Source: Caenispirillum bisanense (lineage in GTDB: Bacteria > Pseudomonadota > Alphaproteobacteria > Rhodospirillales > UBA2165). Taken from it: DNA of 64,000 nucleotides. The notes beneath the pieces were generated by a model, which was not told where the DNA came from, ran no database searches, and saw nothing but the letters and a program-made list of their open reading frames with translations. The stretch is taken from NCBI GenBank assembly GCA_945877815.1, contig CAMDWJ010000012.1:43855-107854 (forward strand). The letters run 5' to 3'. The position numbers and the translations under genes were made by a program. Position 1 is the stretch's first letter, and every line of letters begins with the position of its first letter. This document shows, in pieces, positions 29,353 to 37,936 of the stretch.

Positions 29353-30213
29353 ATGAACGCCCGTATCCAATCTTTTTTCCACGAGCCGACCTTCACGGTC
29401 TCGTACCTGGTGTCCGATCCGCAGACCGGCGTAGCGGCCGTGATCGACCCGGTACTCGACTTCGACCAGAAATCGGGGCGCACGTGCACGGATTCCGCCG
29501 ATGAGGTATTGACGGCTGCCGAGGCCGGAGGTCTTCACGTCGAGTGGGTGATGGAGACCCACGCGCATGCGGACCATCTGAGCGCCGCGCAACATATCAA
29601 GGCGCGCACCGGTGCGAAGGTCGTTATTGGCGCCGCGATCGGCAAGGTGCAGAAGGTCTTCAAGGACGTCTTCAATGCGACCGAGATGCCGATCGATGGG
29701 CGCCAATTCGACCGTTTGGTGAGCGACGGCGAGCGAATCGCACTGGGCACGCTCGAGTTCGAGGTGATGCACACGCCGGGGCACACGCCGGCCTGCGTCA
29801 CCTATCGGATCGGTGACGCGGCCTTCATCGGCGATACATTGTTCATGCCGGATTACGGCACGGCCCGGGCGGACTTTCCCGGCGGCGATGCGCGCACGCT
29901 TTATCGGTCGATCCGCCGTATCCTGTCATTGCCGCCTGAGACGCGGCTGTTCCTCTGCCACGATTACAAGGCACCCGGCCGCGACGTTTTCGCTTGGGAG
30001 ACGACGGTGGCCGAGCAACGGGCCCATAACCGCCAGGCGCACGAAGGCATTTCGGAGGAGGAGTTCGTGGCGTTGCGGACCAAGCGTGACGGCGAGTTGG
30101 AGATGCCGGTGCTCATATTGCCGTCGATTCAGGTCAATATGCGCGCCGGCAACATGCCGCCGGCCGATGCGAACGGCACGGTCTATCTGAGGCTACCGGT
30201 CAATCGGCTGTGA
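29353..30213 (+). CDS. Persulfide-dioxygenase-like MBL hydrolase (Blh)
   Basis: This 286-residue metallo-beta-lactamase-fold enzyme has the iron site THAHADHL (about residues 69-76), then HTPGHTPACVTY, GDTLFMPDYGTARADFPGG and LCHDY. This pattern is that of ETHE1/Blh persulfide dioxygenases, which oxidise glutathione persulfide to sulfite. It is divergent from the BigR-like regulator and has a ribosome site (GGAG) and short leader. It completes the reactive-sulfur module. Confidence 0.9.
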   Translation: MNARIQSFFHEPTFTVSYLVSDPQTGVAAVIDPVLDFDQKSGRTCTDSADEVLTAAEAGGLHVEWVMETHAHADHLSAAQHIKARTGAKVVIGAAIGKVQKVFKDVFNATEMPIDGRQFDRLVSDGERIALGTLEFEVMHTPGHTPACVTYRIGDAAFIGDTLFMPDYGTARADFPGGDARTLYRSIRRILSLPPETRLFLCHDYKAPGRDVFAWETTVAEQRAHNRQAHEGISEEEFVALRTKRDGELEMPVLILPSIQVNMRAGNMPPADANGTVYLRLPVNRL

Positions 30214-30232
30214 TTGTTCGAGGAGCGCGCGC

Positions 30233-30559
30233 TTACGCGCTTCGGGGTCCGAATAAAATAATCGCGGCGCCTGCGAGGCACACCGAACCGCCGATCAGAT
30301 CCCAGCGGTCGGGTGCGCGTCCCTCGACGGCGAACAGCCAGGCGAGCGAGGCGACGATATAGACGCCGCCATAGGCGGCATTGGCGCGCCCCGCCGCGTC
30401 GGTCTCGGCCAGGGTCAGAAGATAGGCGAAGGCTGCGAGCGAGAGCGCGCCGGGAACCAGCCGCCACGCGGATTTGTCGAGCCGCAGCCAAGTCCAAACG
30501 GCGAAACATTCTGGGATTTTGGCCAGGGCGGCGCCAAAATATGTGGCAAACGTGATCAT
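30233..30559 (-). CDS. YnfA family (UPF0060) membrane protein
   Basis: This 108-residue protein has four hydrophobic helices and the family motif [30 protein letters not shown]. The start [21 protein letters not shown] is also typical. YnfA resembles small-multidrug-resistance exporters. It overlaps the MFS gene by 4 bases. Confidence 0.92.
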   Translation of the reverse strand: MITFATYFGAALAKIPECFAVWTWLRLDKSAWRLVPGALSLAAFAYLLTLAETDAAGRANAAYGGVYIVASLAWLFAVEGRAPDRWDLIGGSVCLAGAAIILFGPRSA

Positions 30560-31893
30560 GGATGCTGTTGGTCCGACTCGATCTCGCGGCGTTGCGCGAT
30601 CAACTTAGGTCCGGCCCACAACATGACCGCGACGAGGATCAGGCAAGTGACGGCGATAGGCGGGCCGAGCCCGAAGATCTCGCCCAGCCATCCGAGGATA
30701 AGTGCGCCGAGCGCCGGCCCACCGGTCGCGAATGACGCCGACAGCCCCACGACGCGGGCGCGTTTGGCCGGATCGACGACGTTCTGGGTCAAGGATTGTG
30801 CGGAGATGCCGGCGATGACGAGGCCGACGCCGACCGGAATCAGAAGGCCGAAGCCGATCCAAATATCGGGTGCCATGACATAAGGCATCAGCGCGAACAG
30901 CGCGAGGAACATCGACGAAACCACGCTTGACCACATGAGAGCCTTGGTCAGACCCTTCATGCGGCCGCGCACGGCGAGGCCGATGCCGGCAACCAGTCCA
31001 CCGAGACCAGAAGCGGAGGCAAGGATGGTGAGGCCGTCGATTTTGCGGTTGAATACCTGATCGGCGAAGGCGGGCAGCAGATCGTAATAGGGTCGCATCA
31101 ATACATGGGTCGCTATGCCGCTGATGAAGATGTAACGGATCGTTGGATGACTGAAGGTGTAGCGGAACCCGTCCGCGAGATCGTGCAGAAAGCTGTGTTG
31201 TATGCCCGCGTGACTTTCGCGCGTCAGCGTCAAATCGCGCAAAATGAAAAAGAAAAGAATGAAGGCGAATGCGTTGAACACGAATGAGGGCGTGTAGCCG
31301 AAATGCTGGATTGCGAAGCCGCCGGCGACGGGGCCGATGAAGCTCGTAACATGAAAGGTCGCGGTATTCACGGCGATGGCTGCGGACAATTCGCTGCGCG
31401 GTACCAAGTCGGGGACCAGCGCGTGGCGCACCGGGAAATCGAACGCGAAGAAGATGCCCTGCAAGAGTGCAAGAACGAGCAGCAGAGGAACTGTAATGTG
31501 GTCAGTCGCGACCAAGGCCGCCAGGACCAGGATGTTGGTTGCTTCGCACAGCATGGCGGTGCGTGCCGTGCGGCGCGAGCCGAGCCGGTCGGCGATGGTG
31601 CCGGAGAAGGGACCGATGACAATCGGCGGGACCATGGCGCAAAAGGCGATCGCGCCGAGCAGGGCGGGCGATTGGGTGGTTTCCCAGGTCAGCCAGCCAA
31701 GCGCCATGCGGTGCATCCACGAACCGAGCAACGATGTAATATTGCCGATGCTGTAGACGCGGAAATCACGAATGGCCAGTGCCCGTCCAATTCCGCCGAA
31801 ACCCCTGGATTTCGCGCTTTTGGGGTGTTTGCGGAGATCGTGAGGCGCTCCGCCCGTACCGACATCGGCAGGCGCCTGTGTTATTTTTGTCAC
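30556..31893 (-). CDS. MFS transporter (MFS_3/EntS-like exporter)
   Basis: This 445-residue transporter has 12 hydrophobic segments and the loop motif [13 protein letters not shown] after helix 2. The N-terminal part ([34 protein letters not shown]) is typical of the MFS_3/DUF894 exporter group that includes EntS. The substrate is unknown. It overlaps the YnfA gene by 4 bases, suggesting two exporters in one transcript. Confidence 0.88.
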   Translation of the reverse strand: MTKITQAPADVGTGGAPHDLRKHPKSAKSRGFGGIGRALAIRDFRVYSIGNITSLLGSWMHRMALGWLTWETTQSPALLGAIAFCAMVPPIVIGPFSGTIADRLGSRRTARTAMLCEATNILVLAALVATDHITVPLLLVLALLQGIFFAFDFPVRHALVPDLVPRSELSAAIAVNTATFHVTSFIGPVAGGFAIQHFGYTPSFVFNAFAFILFFFILRDLTLTRESHAGIQHSFLHDLADGFRYTFSHPTIRYIFISGIATHVLMRPYYDLLPAFADQVFNRKIDGLTILASASGLGGLVAGIGLAVRGRMKGLTKALMWSSVVSSMFLALFALMPYVMAPDIWIGFGLLIPVGVGLVIAGISAQSLTQNVVDPAKRARVVGLSASFATGGPALGALILGWLGEIFGLGPPIAVTCLILVAVMLWAGPKLIAQRREIESDQQHP

Positions 31894-32054
31894 TTTTTCT
31901 TAACTCATGTGATCCATGATCTTGCCCACGATCCTGGATCGGCGTAAAGACGCAACCCGTGTACTTGGCTGCGCATTCGATTGCGCACCCGGCCACGCTT
32001 GAACACGCGCTTAGCTTTAGTGTGCCCCGCGCGTGCGGGAGTTGGGGAGGCCTC

Positions 32055-32711
32055 ATGCGTATCGTGTCTCTGCTGTTACCATCGAAATTCGTCGCCGTTG
32101 TTGCGGCGGTGTGTCTATTGGTCGGTCTGCCCGAAGGGGTGCGCGCGAGCGACACCTCGTCCCCGGCTCAGTTCCTTGAGGATTTCGGCGCCCAGGCGAT
32201 CAAGGTTCTGAGCGAAACGACGCCCGGCGAAGAGCGTCGCGAGGTCGAATTGCGTCGGCTCCTGACCGCCGGCTTCGATGTCGAACTGATCGGCCGTTTC
32301 GTGCTGGCGCGCTACTGGCGGACCGCCTCGGATGCCGAGCGCGCGGATTTCCGCCAATTGTTCGAGGATTATCTGATCGCCGCCTATGGCCGCCGTTTCG
32401 GCAGTTATAACGGCGAAAAATTCGTGATCGGTCAGACCTTCCCGAAAGATGACGAGCGCGCCGTCGTGCGCAGCGAGGTCACGCGGCCGGGCGGCGATGC
32501 GCTTACCGTCGATTGGAGCCTGCAGCGCCGCGAAGGCCGCTGGCGCGTCGTCGATATCATGGTCGAGGGGATCAGCATGATGGTGACCCAGCGCAGCGAG
32601 TTCACCGCCGTCATCCAGCGCGAGGGCGGCTCGGTCTCGGTGCTCAATGCCAAGCTGCGCGCGATCAACTCCAATCTCACCGAACAGTCGGCCCGCAAGA
32701 ACGCGTCTTGA
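32055..32711 (+). CDS. MlaC-type phospholipid-binding periplasmic protein
   Basis: This 218-residue protein has a signal peptide (KFVAVVAAVCLLVGLPEGVRAS) and an MlaC/Ttg2D domain: FDVELIGRFVLARYWRTASDAERADF, then FEDYLIAAYGRRFGSY, then DWSLQRREGRWRVVDIMVEGISM. MlaC shuttles phospholipids between the outer and inner membranes. The start at 32055 has a GGGGAGG ribosome site. The rest of the Mla system (mlaFEDB) is not nearby, so this is an orphan or second copy. Confidence 0.9.
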   Translation: MRIVSLLLPSKFVAVVAAVCLLVGLPEGVRASDTSSPAQFLEDFGAQAIKVLSETTPGEERREVELRRLLTAGFDVELIGRFVLARYWRTASDAERADFRQLFEDYLIAAYGRRFGSYNGEKFVIGQTFPKDDERAVVRSEVTRPGGDALTVDWSLQRREGRWRVVDIMVEGISMMVTQRSEFTAVIQREGGSVSVLNAKLRAINSNLTEQSARKNAS

Positions 32712-32772
32712 TCTTTCGGGACTGACGCTTCTTTCATCGACGGCGCGCTAAACGCGCCGGAGGGGAAATCGC

Positions 32773-33726
32773 ATGCAATACACAACGCTCGGCCGCACCG
32801 GCCTGAAGGTCAGCGTTGCGGGACTCGGCTGTGGCGGATCGAGTCGCCTTGGCATCGGGCGCGGCGGCAAAGCCCAAGCATCGAGCATGGTCCGCGCGGC
32901 ACTCGATCTCGGCATAAATCTGATCGACAACGCACGCGGCTATGGCACGGAAGAAGCGGTCGGAGACGCGCTGGTCGGTATCCCTCGCGAGTCCTATGTG
33001 TTGACGACCAAACATCTGACGGTTGTCGACGGTCACACGCTCACGCCGCTGGAATTCGTCGCGGGCTTCAATCGATCCTTGCGTGAACTGCGCACCGATT
33101 ATGTGGATGTTTTTTTCATTCACGGATTGAATCTGGCGCGCTGGAATCATGCGATCGACGAGGTCTTGCCGCTGCTGATGCGCGAAAAGGAAAAAGGCAA
33201 GTTCCGTTTCCTCGCCATGAGCGAATCGCCGAATCAGGAACCCAAACACGATGCGACGATCAAGGGTCTCGATGAGGATCTGTTCGACGTCATCATGCTC
33301 GCCTTCTCGCTGATGAACCAGAATGCGCGCGAACTCGTCTTCCCCTGGTCCACTAAGCAAAAGGTCGGAACTCTGCTGATGTTCGTCGTGCGCGACATTT
33401 TTTCGCATCCCGAGATGTTGCGCGATACGATCGAGAAGCTCGCGACTGAGGGCAAGGTGCCCTCATATCTGGTCGGCAAGGACAATCCGCTCGATTTCCT
33501 GATCCATGGCAATGGCGGAGCGGCAACCATATTGGATGCCGCCTATCGCTATGGGCGGCACGAGCCGGGCGCGGACGTCGTTCTGTTCGGCACCGGCAGC
33601 GTCGATCACATGAAAAGCAATGTGGCTTCGATTCTGGCGCCGACTTTGCCCGAAGCCGACCGCACCAAAGTGCGCGAACTGTTCGGTCATCTCGTGAATG
33701 TCGGCTTGGAGAATTGGCGGAAGTAG
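32773..33726 (+). CDS. Aldo/keto reductase
   Basis: This 317-residue NAD(P)H-dependent oxidoreductase has a TIM-barrel fold. The Asp and Tyr of the catalytic tetrad are in LIDNARGYGTEE, Lys in LTTKHL and His in FFIHGLN. The N-terminus (MQYTTLGRTGLKVSVAGLGCGGSSRLG) is standard for the group. The C-terminal part is less usual in having no clear NADP-binding RXXR segment. The substrate is unknown. Confidence 0.85.
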   Translation: MQYTTLGRTGLKVSVAGLGCGGSSRLGIGRGGKAQASSMVRAALDLGINLIDNARGYGTEEAVGDALVGIPRESYVLTTKHLTVVDGHTLTPLEFVAGFNRSLRELRTDYVDVFFIHGLNLARWNHAIDEVLPLLMREKEKGKFRFLAMSESPNQEPKHDATIKGLDEDLFDVIMLAFSLMNQNARELVFPWSTKQKVGTLLMFVVRDIFSHPEMLRDTIEKLATEGKVPSYLVGKDNPLDFLIHGNGGAATILDAAYRYGRHEPGADVVLFGTGSVDHMKSNVASILAPTLPEADRTKVRELFGHLVNVGLENWRK

Positions 33727-33730
33727 CGAC

Positions 33731-33813
33731 ACCCCCACCCACCCTCCTCAAGGAGGAGGGTGTTTAAAGCATTCTTCCCTTTCCCCCTTGAGGGGTAGGG
33801 TAAGGTGGGGGGT
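33731..33813. repeat. Paired G-rich hairpins, head to head
   Basis: Two hairpins in opposite orientation fill the gap before tusA. The left one is ACCCCCACCCACCCTCC and GGAGGAGGGTG. The right one has TTCCCCCTTGAGGGG followed by GTAGGGTAAGGTGGGGGG. The outer ends (ACCCCCACC and GGTGGGGGGT) are inverted repeats. This resembles the BIME arrangement of REP elements and the DUF559-flanking repeats at 7902 and 8311. Confidence 0.7.
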
Positions 33814-33827
33814 ATGCTTCACTCATC

Positions 33828-34052
33828 ATGGCGACAACCGACTTAGATACATCCGGACTCAAATGCCCGCTGCCGGTGCTCAAGGCGAAAAAAGCGCTGG
33901 GAGCCTTGGAGCCCGGCGATCGATTGCGCGTCGTCTCCACCGATCCGTCCGCTCTCAAGGATTTCCCGGCCTATTGCGAAACCGCGGGGCACGCGCTCCT
34001 TGAGGCGAAGACGGAAGGGACGAAATACGTCTTTTTGATTCAGAAGGGCTAA
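33828..34052 (+). CDS. TusA-family sulfurtransferase
   Basis: This 74-residue protein has the SirA/TusA fold. The active Cys is in the family motif LKCPLPVLKAKKAL (CPxP). The remainder (DRLRVVSTDPSALKDFPAYC) is standard. It moves persulfide sulfur for tRNA thiolation, molybdopterin or sulfur oxidation. It sits between two repeat elements and is not linked to the BigR module 4 kb away. Confidence 0.93.
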   Translation: MATTDLDTSGLKCPLPVLKAKKALGALEPGDRLRVVSTDPSALKDFPAYCETAGHALLEAKTEGTKYVFLIQKG

Positions 34053-34060
34053 TTCTTCTC

Positions 34061-34173
34061 GCTCTCCGCCCTTTAGGGGGAAAGGGTCGGGGTGAGGTGG
34101 GCTCGCACCGGGAGTCTCGACCTCACCCGGCTCTCTGGTGCTCGCCACCCTCTCCCCCAAAAGGCGGAGAGAG
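34061..34173. repeat. 113-bp mosaic palindromic repeat
   Basis: The ends CTCTCCGCC and GGCGGAGAG are inverted. Its reverse complement matches the element at 62261-62406 in several blocks, including CTCTCCGCCTTTTGGGGGAG, GCCGGGTGAGGT and CGGTGCGAGCCCACCTCA. It lies between the stops of tusA and the CMD gene. Neither copy contains a reading frame of note. Confidence 0.8.
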
Positions 34174-34180
34174 TTTAATT

Positions 34181-34747
34181 TTAGCTTACGGCCGAATCCT
34201 TCAGCACACCGCCGCCTTCGGCAGGAGCGACCTCGAAGCAGTTCATTTGCAGGGCGATGTTTGAATAGTAACCGATCACTTGGGTCAGCTCGACCAGCGT
34301 TTTCTCACCGAAGATCTTGAGCGCGCGGTCGTAGGTCGCTTTGCCGACTTTTTTGGTCTCGAGCAATTCCTTGGCGAGATCGTGTGCGGCTTCCTGTTCG
34401 GGCGAGATGAACTTCGGTTGCCTGCGGTCTTCGATGGCGTCGATGATCGCCGCATCGACGCCGGCCTTGAGGCCGTTTCGTTTGTGCGCCCACCACTCAT
34501 ATGGCTGCGACCAGTAACGCGCGGTGGTGCAGATCGCGACCTCCACCACGTCGTCGGTAAGGCCGGTGCCGAAACGGCAGAACGCGCCCAACTGTTGAGC
34601 GATGTGCCCGGCCTTGGGGTTGCGCAGCCAGGCGAGACCGGGCCCGGTATTCATCGGCGCCTTACGCGGCCCATTCGCGATCTCGTCCATCAGCGCCTTT
34701 TGCTCGGCGTCCATTTCCTCGGGTGCAAGTGCCTTCAAGCGCGCCAT
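34181..34747 (-). CDS. Carboxymuconolactone-decarboxylase-family protein 1
   Basis: This 188-residue protein has an AhpD/CMD-like helical fold: AICTTARYWSQPYEWWAHKRNGLKAGVDAAIIDAI. A single Cys is found there rather than the CXXC of AhpD, so a peroxidase role is unlikely. The remainder (LTQVIGYYSNIALQMNCFEV) is typical of the C-terminal helix. It is followed upstream by a paralogue with the same layout. The function is unclear. Family members act in beta-ketoadipate degradation or in redox control. Confidence 0.82.
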   Translation of the reverse strand: MARLKALAPEEMDAEQKALMDEIANGPRKAPMNTGPGLAWLRNPKAGHIAQQLGAFCRFGTGLTDDVVEVAICTTARYWSQPYEWWAHKRNGLKAGVDAAIIDAIEDRRQPKFISPEQEAAHDLAKELLETKKVGKATYDRALKIFGEKTLVELTQVIGYYSNIALQMNCFEVAPAEGGGVLKDSAVS

Positions 34748-34771
34748 GGTGTTCTCCCGGTTTAAATAATG

Positions 34772-35293
34772 TTATGCCCCAACATCGAAAATATTCATCT
34801 GGATCGCAAGGCTTGTGTACCAGCCGACGACCGAGGCGAGATCGACCAGTACCGGTTCGCCGAAAATTGCGGCGGCGCGCGCGTAGGTTTCGGAGGTGAG
34901 CTTGCGCGTCTCCAAAATCTCGCGTGCGACGTCATGTGCCATGCTTTGCTCGACGGTGGCAAAGACCGGCGGACGGTCGGCGGCAATCGCGTCGATCACG
35001 TCCTGCCCTATCCCTGCGGCCAGCGCGTTCTTCACGTGGGTCGACCATTCGTAGTCCTGCGACCAGAAATGCGCGACGGTCAGGATCGCGGTTTCGAGGA
35101 CGTCGAACTCGAGCTTGCTCTCCCACCGGCAATAAGCGCCGAGCCGGTTGCTGCGTTGGCCGAGTTCCGGGCTTTGATACCAAAGATCGAACGGGCCGCC
35201 CTCGGCGCGTTTCCAGACATTCATCATCGATTCACGCAAGGCGAGCTGGGCCGCATCCAAATCGGTAGGGCTAAGGGGTTTCAGTCGTGACAC
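34772..35293 (-). CDS. Carboxymuconolactone-decarboxylase-family protein 2
   Basis: This 173-residue paralogue of the gene at 34181 shares WSQDYEWSTHVKNALAAG and VDLASVVGWYTSLAIQMNIFDV. It begins with GTG at 35293, supported by a GGGAGG ribosome site seven bases upstream. The frame extends far further upstream without a start signal and is antisense to the hydroxypyruvate-isomerase-like gene. The Cys is replaced by Leu (ETAILTVAHFW). The ancestral pair arose by tandem duplication. Confidence 0.82.
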   Translation of the reverse strand: MSRLKPLSPTDLDAAQLALRESMMNVWKRAEGGPFDLWYQSPELGQRSNRLGAYCRWESKLEFDVLETAILTVAHFWSQDYEWSTHVKNALAAGIGQDVIDAIAADRPPVFATVEQSMAHDVAREILETRKLTSETYARAAAIFGEPVLVDLASVVGWYTSLAIQMNIFDVGA

Positions 35294-35365
35294 CGGGGCC
35301 TCCCTGAGTGAATATTCCTCCGTCGCGCGGTCGGTCGCGCGCCAAGCGCGCTGGGGGAGAGCGGC

Positions 35366-36154
35366 ATGCCGCGTTTTTCGGCCAATATTGGCATGTTGTT
35401 CAAGGAACTCGATATTGTCGAGCGATTCCAAGCGGCCAAGCACGCGGGCTTCGGCGCGATTGAATACGGATTCCCCTACGACACGCCGGTGGAAACCTTG
35501 CGCGTTGCCAAGGATTTTCAGGGCCTCGATATGACGGTCCTCAATGTCCCGGCAGGTGACATGATGAAGGGTGGACCGGGTCTTGCTGCGATGCCGGGGC
35601 TGGAGGATGCGTTCAAGCGCGCCGTCGACGAGATGCTCCCTTATGCCGAGGCGCTGCGCCCCGGTGCGGTGAATGTGCTGGCGGGCTACCCGCCGATGGA
35701 TCGATTCTCGCGCCGGCAATGCTTGGAAGTCTTGGCGAACAACGCCGCCTATACGGCCGAGGCCTTGGCTCCGCTGGGTATTCGTGCGGTGATCGAGGCA
35801 ATCAATACCCGCGACCGTGCGGGGTTCTTGTGTTCCACCACGGCCGAATCGCTGGAGGCCGTCGCACTGGCCGGGCACCCCAATCTCGGCATCGAATACG
35901 ACATCTATCATATGTCGATCATGGGCGAAGACGTGGTGGCCGAGATCGCGCGCAACAAGGCAGCGATCGGAAATATTCAATTTGCCGACGATCCGGGCCG
36001 CCACGAACCGGGCTCCGGGCTGCTCGATTTCGCTGCGATTTTCGCGGGGGTGGACCAAGCGGGCTGGACGGGGTATCTCGCTGCCGAATACCTTCCAAGC
36101 GGTCCAACCGAGGCTGGCTTAGGTTGGATGGTGCCTTACAAAAGCAGGACGTAA
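35366..36154 (+). CDS. Hydroxypyruvate-isomerase-like TIM-barrel protein
   Basis: This 262-residue member of the Hyi/xylose-isomerase-like family opens MPRFSANIGMLFKEL. The metal-binding Glu residues are in VIEAINTRD and AEYLPSG, and the conserved GIEYDIYHMSIMGEDV supplies Asp and His. Hyi interconverts hydroxypyruvate and tartronate semialdehyde in glyoxylate use. Many relatives act on other 2-oxo sugars. It ends one base before purC. Confidence 0.85.
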   Translation: MPRFSANIGMLFKELDIVERFQAAKHAGFGAIEYGFPYDTPVETLRVAKDFQGLDMTVLNVPAGDMMKGGPGLAAMPGLEDAFKRAVDEMLPYAEALRPGAVNVLAGYPPMDRFSRRQCLEVLANNAAYTAEALAPLGIRAVIEAINTRDRAGFLCSTTAESLEAVALAGHPNLGIEYDIYHMSIMGEDVVAEIARNKAAIGNIQFADDPGRHEPGSGLLDFAAIFAGVDQAGWTGYLAAEYLPSGPTEAGLGWMVPYKSRT

Positions 36155-36155
36155 A

Positions 36156-37151
36156 ATGACCGTTGAGAACGATATGCGCCGTGTCATCGAGTTCTGTCTC
36201 ACCGATGCGGAATTCAAGGAACTGCCGAATTTCTATCGCGGAAAGGTGCGCGAAGCGTATGGCCTGCCCGACGGGCGGCGCATTCTGATCGCGACCGACC
36301 GCCAATCGGCCTTTGATGTCGTCTTGGCCGCCGTTCCGTATAAAGGCCAGGTGCTTAACCAAACCGCGCGCTTCTGGTTCGAGCAGACCGCCGACATTTG
36401 CCCCAACCACGTCATCTCCTATCCAGATCCGAACGTCGCCATCGTGAAGCATCTAAACATGCTACCGATCGAGATGGTGGTGCGCGACTATCTGACTGGG
36501 TCGACCGATACCTCGATTTGGCCGATGTATGCGCGCGGCGAGCGCGTGCTCTACGGACACAAATTCCCCGACGGGCTGAAGAAAAGCCAGAAGCTGCCAC
36601 AGACGATTATCACGCCGACAACGAAGGCCGAGCAGGGAGAGCATGACGCGCCGATCACCGCGACTGAGATCGTCGAGCAGAAGCTGCTCACGATCGCGCA
36701 GTGGGACGAGCTTTCCAGGCTGGCGCTCGCTGTCTTCGCGCGCGGGCGCGAGATCGCGGCCAAGAACGGATTGATTCTCGTCGATACCAAATACGAATTC
36801 GGCGTCGATCCCAAGACTGGCAAGATCACGCTTGCCGACGAAATCCACACACCCGATTCGAGCCGCTATTGGCTCGCCGACTCGTATGAACAGAAATTCG
36901 CGGCGGGCGAAAATCCGGATAGTTTGGACAAGGAGTTTTTGCGTCTGTGGATCAATGCGCGCTGCGATCCCTATAAGGATCCGATCCCGCAAATACCGCA
37001 CGAAACGCTGATCGAATTTTCGGAGAAATATATCCGGCTCTACGAGCAGGTGACCGGGACCAAATTTCAGCGCGCTTCGCTCGATACACCGTTGCGCGAG
37101 CGCATCCGTGCGGCTCTGGCGAAGGAACTGCCGGAATATTTTAAGGGCTAG
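36156..37151 (+). CDS. purC: SAICAR synthase PurC (long type)
   Basis: This 331-residue enzyme catalyses the ATP-dependent joining of aspartate to CAIR in purine synthesis. The start FYRGKVREAYGLPDGRRILIATDRQSAFD and the motifs VVRDYLTGST, LILVDTKYEFG and DEIHTPDSSRYW are diagnostic. It is longer than the 240-residue bacterial form and resembles the yeast-type version. It follows the Hyi-like gene with one base between, with an AGGA ribosome site. A separate short PurC in the main purine cluster may exist outside the window. Confidence 0.93.
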   Translation: MTVENDMRRVIEFCLTDAEFKELPNFYRGKVREAYGLPDGRRILIATDRQSAFDVVLAAVPYKGQVLNQTARFWFEQTADICPNHVISYPDPNVAIVKHLNMLPIEMVVRDYLTGSTDTSIWPMYARGERVLYGHKFPDGLKKSQKLPQTIITPTTKAEQGEHDAPITATEIVEQKLLTIAQWDELSRLALAVFARGREIAAKNGLILVDTKYEFGVDPKTGKITLADEIHTPDSSRYWLADSYEQKFAAGENPDSLDKEFLRLWINARCDPYKDPIPQIPHETLIEFSEKYIRLYEQVTGTKFQRASLDTPLRERIRAALAKELPEYFKG

Positions 37152-37154
37152 CCG

Positions 37155-37877
37155 CTAACTTCCGCCGCCGGAACAACCGCCACTGCCACCACTGCCGCCG
37201 CCATCCATGTTGCCGGCATCGGAATAGGCTATGGCGTCACCGCCCACGGCGCCTGACTCGTGCCAGGATGCCATCGCGCGCATGTCCGAGACTATCGGAT
37301 CGTTCCAGCTGTCGAGGATGCCGAATGCCATGGCGAGCGTGACGATTGCGTTGGCGCCCATCGCCTGACGCGTGCGATCCGCGTCGGTTTCATTGAGCGC
37401 GTAGTAGCGCGCGCCCGTGATCGCGAGGCGGCGATCGATGTTGAACAGGCGGGGCAGGCGCGGCGGGTTCTTGACGGGGATATTCTCGCGCGCGCAGGCA
37501 ACGCGCCAGGTGTGGCGCACATCATCGTCGTTTCCTGCCGTATCCGACGGCGCATGGTGCAGATAAGTGCCGAACGCGTTCTGGCAGAAATCCGTATAGT
37601 CGCGCGTGAACAAGATGAAAGTATGCCAGGCCTCGTCGACGATGCGCGACGGCATGCCTGCGCGACGCTCCGGATCGGCGGCGCAGATCGCGAAATAATC
37701 TCGCAAGCCTTCGAAGGCTTCGGTGCGATCGGCGGCGCTCAATTCGTTCCAGTCTTCGGCGAAACGCGCCTGAACGGCGCTGGGATACTTATAGGCGCCG
37801 ACATAGGCCAATTGAGCATAGCGGCGGTCGCCGCCGAAATGGGGCAGGACATGAGTGCGGAAAAACTGACGGATCAT
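37155..37877 (-). CDS. GRDP-like protein with Gly/Ser/Cys tail
   Basis: This 240-residue soluble protein contains a glycine-rich-domain-protein-like region with VDEAWHTFILFTRDYTDFC and a HH motif further on. It ends in a flexible Gly/Ser tail (DGGGSGGSGGCSGGGS) with one Cys. I start at ATG 37877, which has a GGAGG site. The function is unknown. GRDP-type proteins are better known in plants and bacteria as regulators, and a clear role cannot be stated. Confidence 0.68.
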   Translation of the reverse strand: MIRQFFRTHVLPHFGGDRRYAQLAYVGAYKYPSAVQARFAEDWNELSAADRTEAFEGLRDYFAICAADPERRAGMPSRIVDEAWHTFILFTRDYTDFCQNAFGTYLHHAPSDTAGNDDDVRHTWRVACARENIPVKNPPRLPRLFNIDRRLAITGARYYALNETDADRTRQAMGANAIVTLAMAFGILDSWNDPIVSDMRAMASWHESGAVGGDAIAYSDAGNMDGGGSGGSGGCSGGGS

Positions 37878-37936
37878 CGTGGCACGCCTCCGTCTAGGGT
37901 CAGAGGCCGCATTATACACGATCTGGGCGTGCGGTC

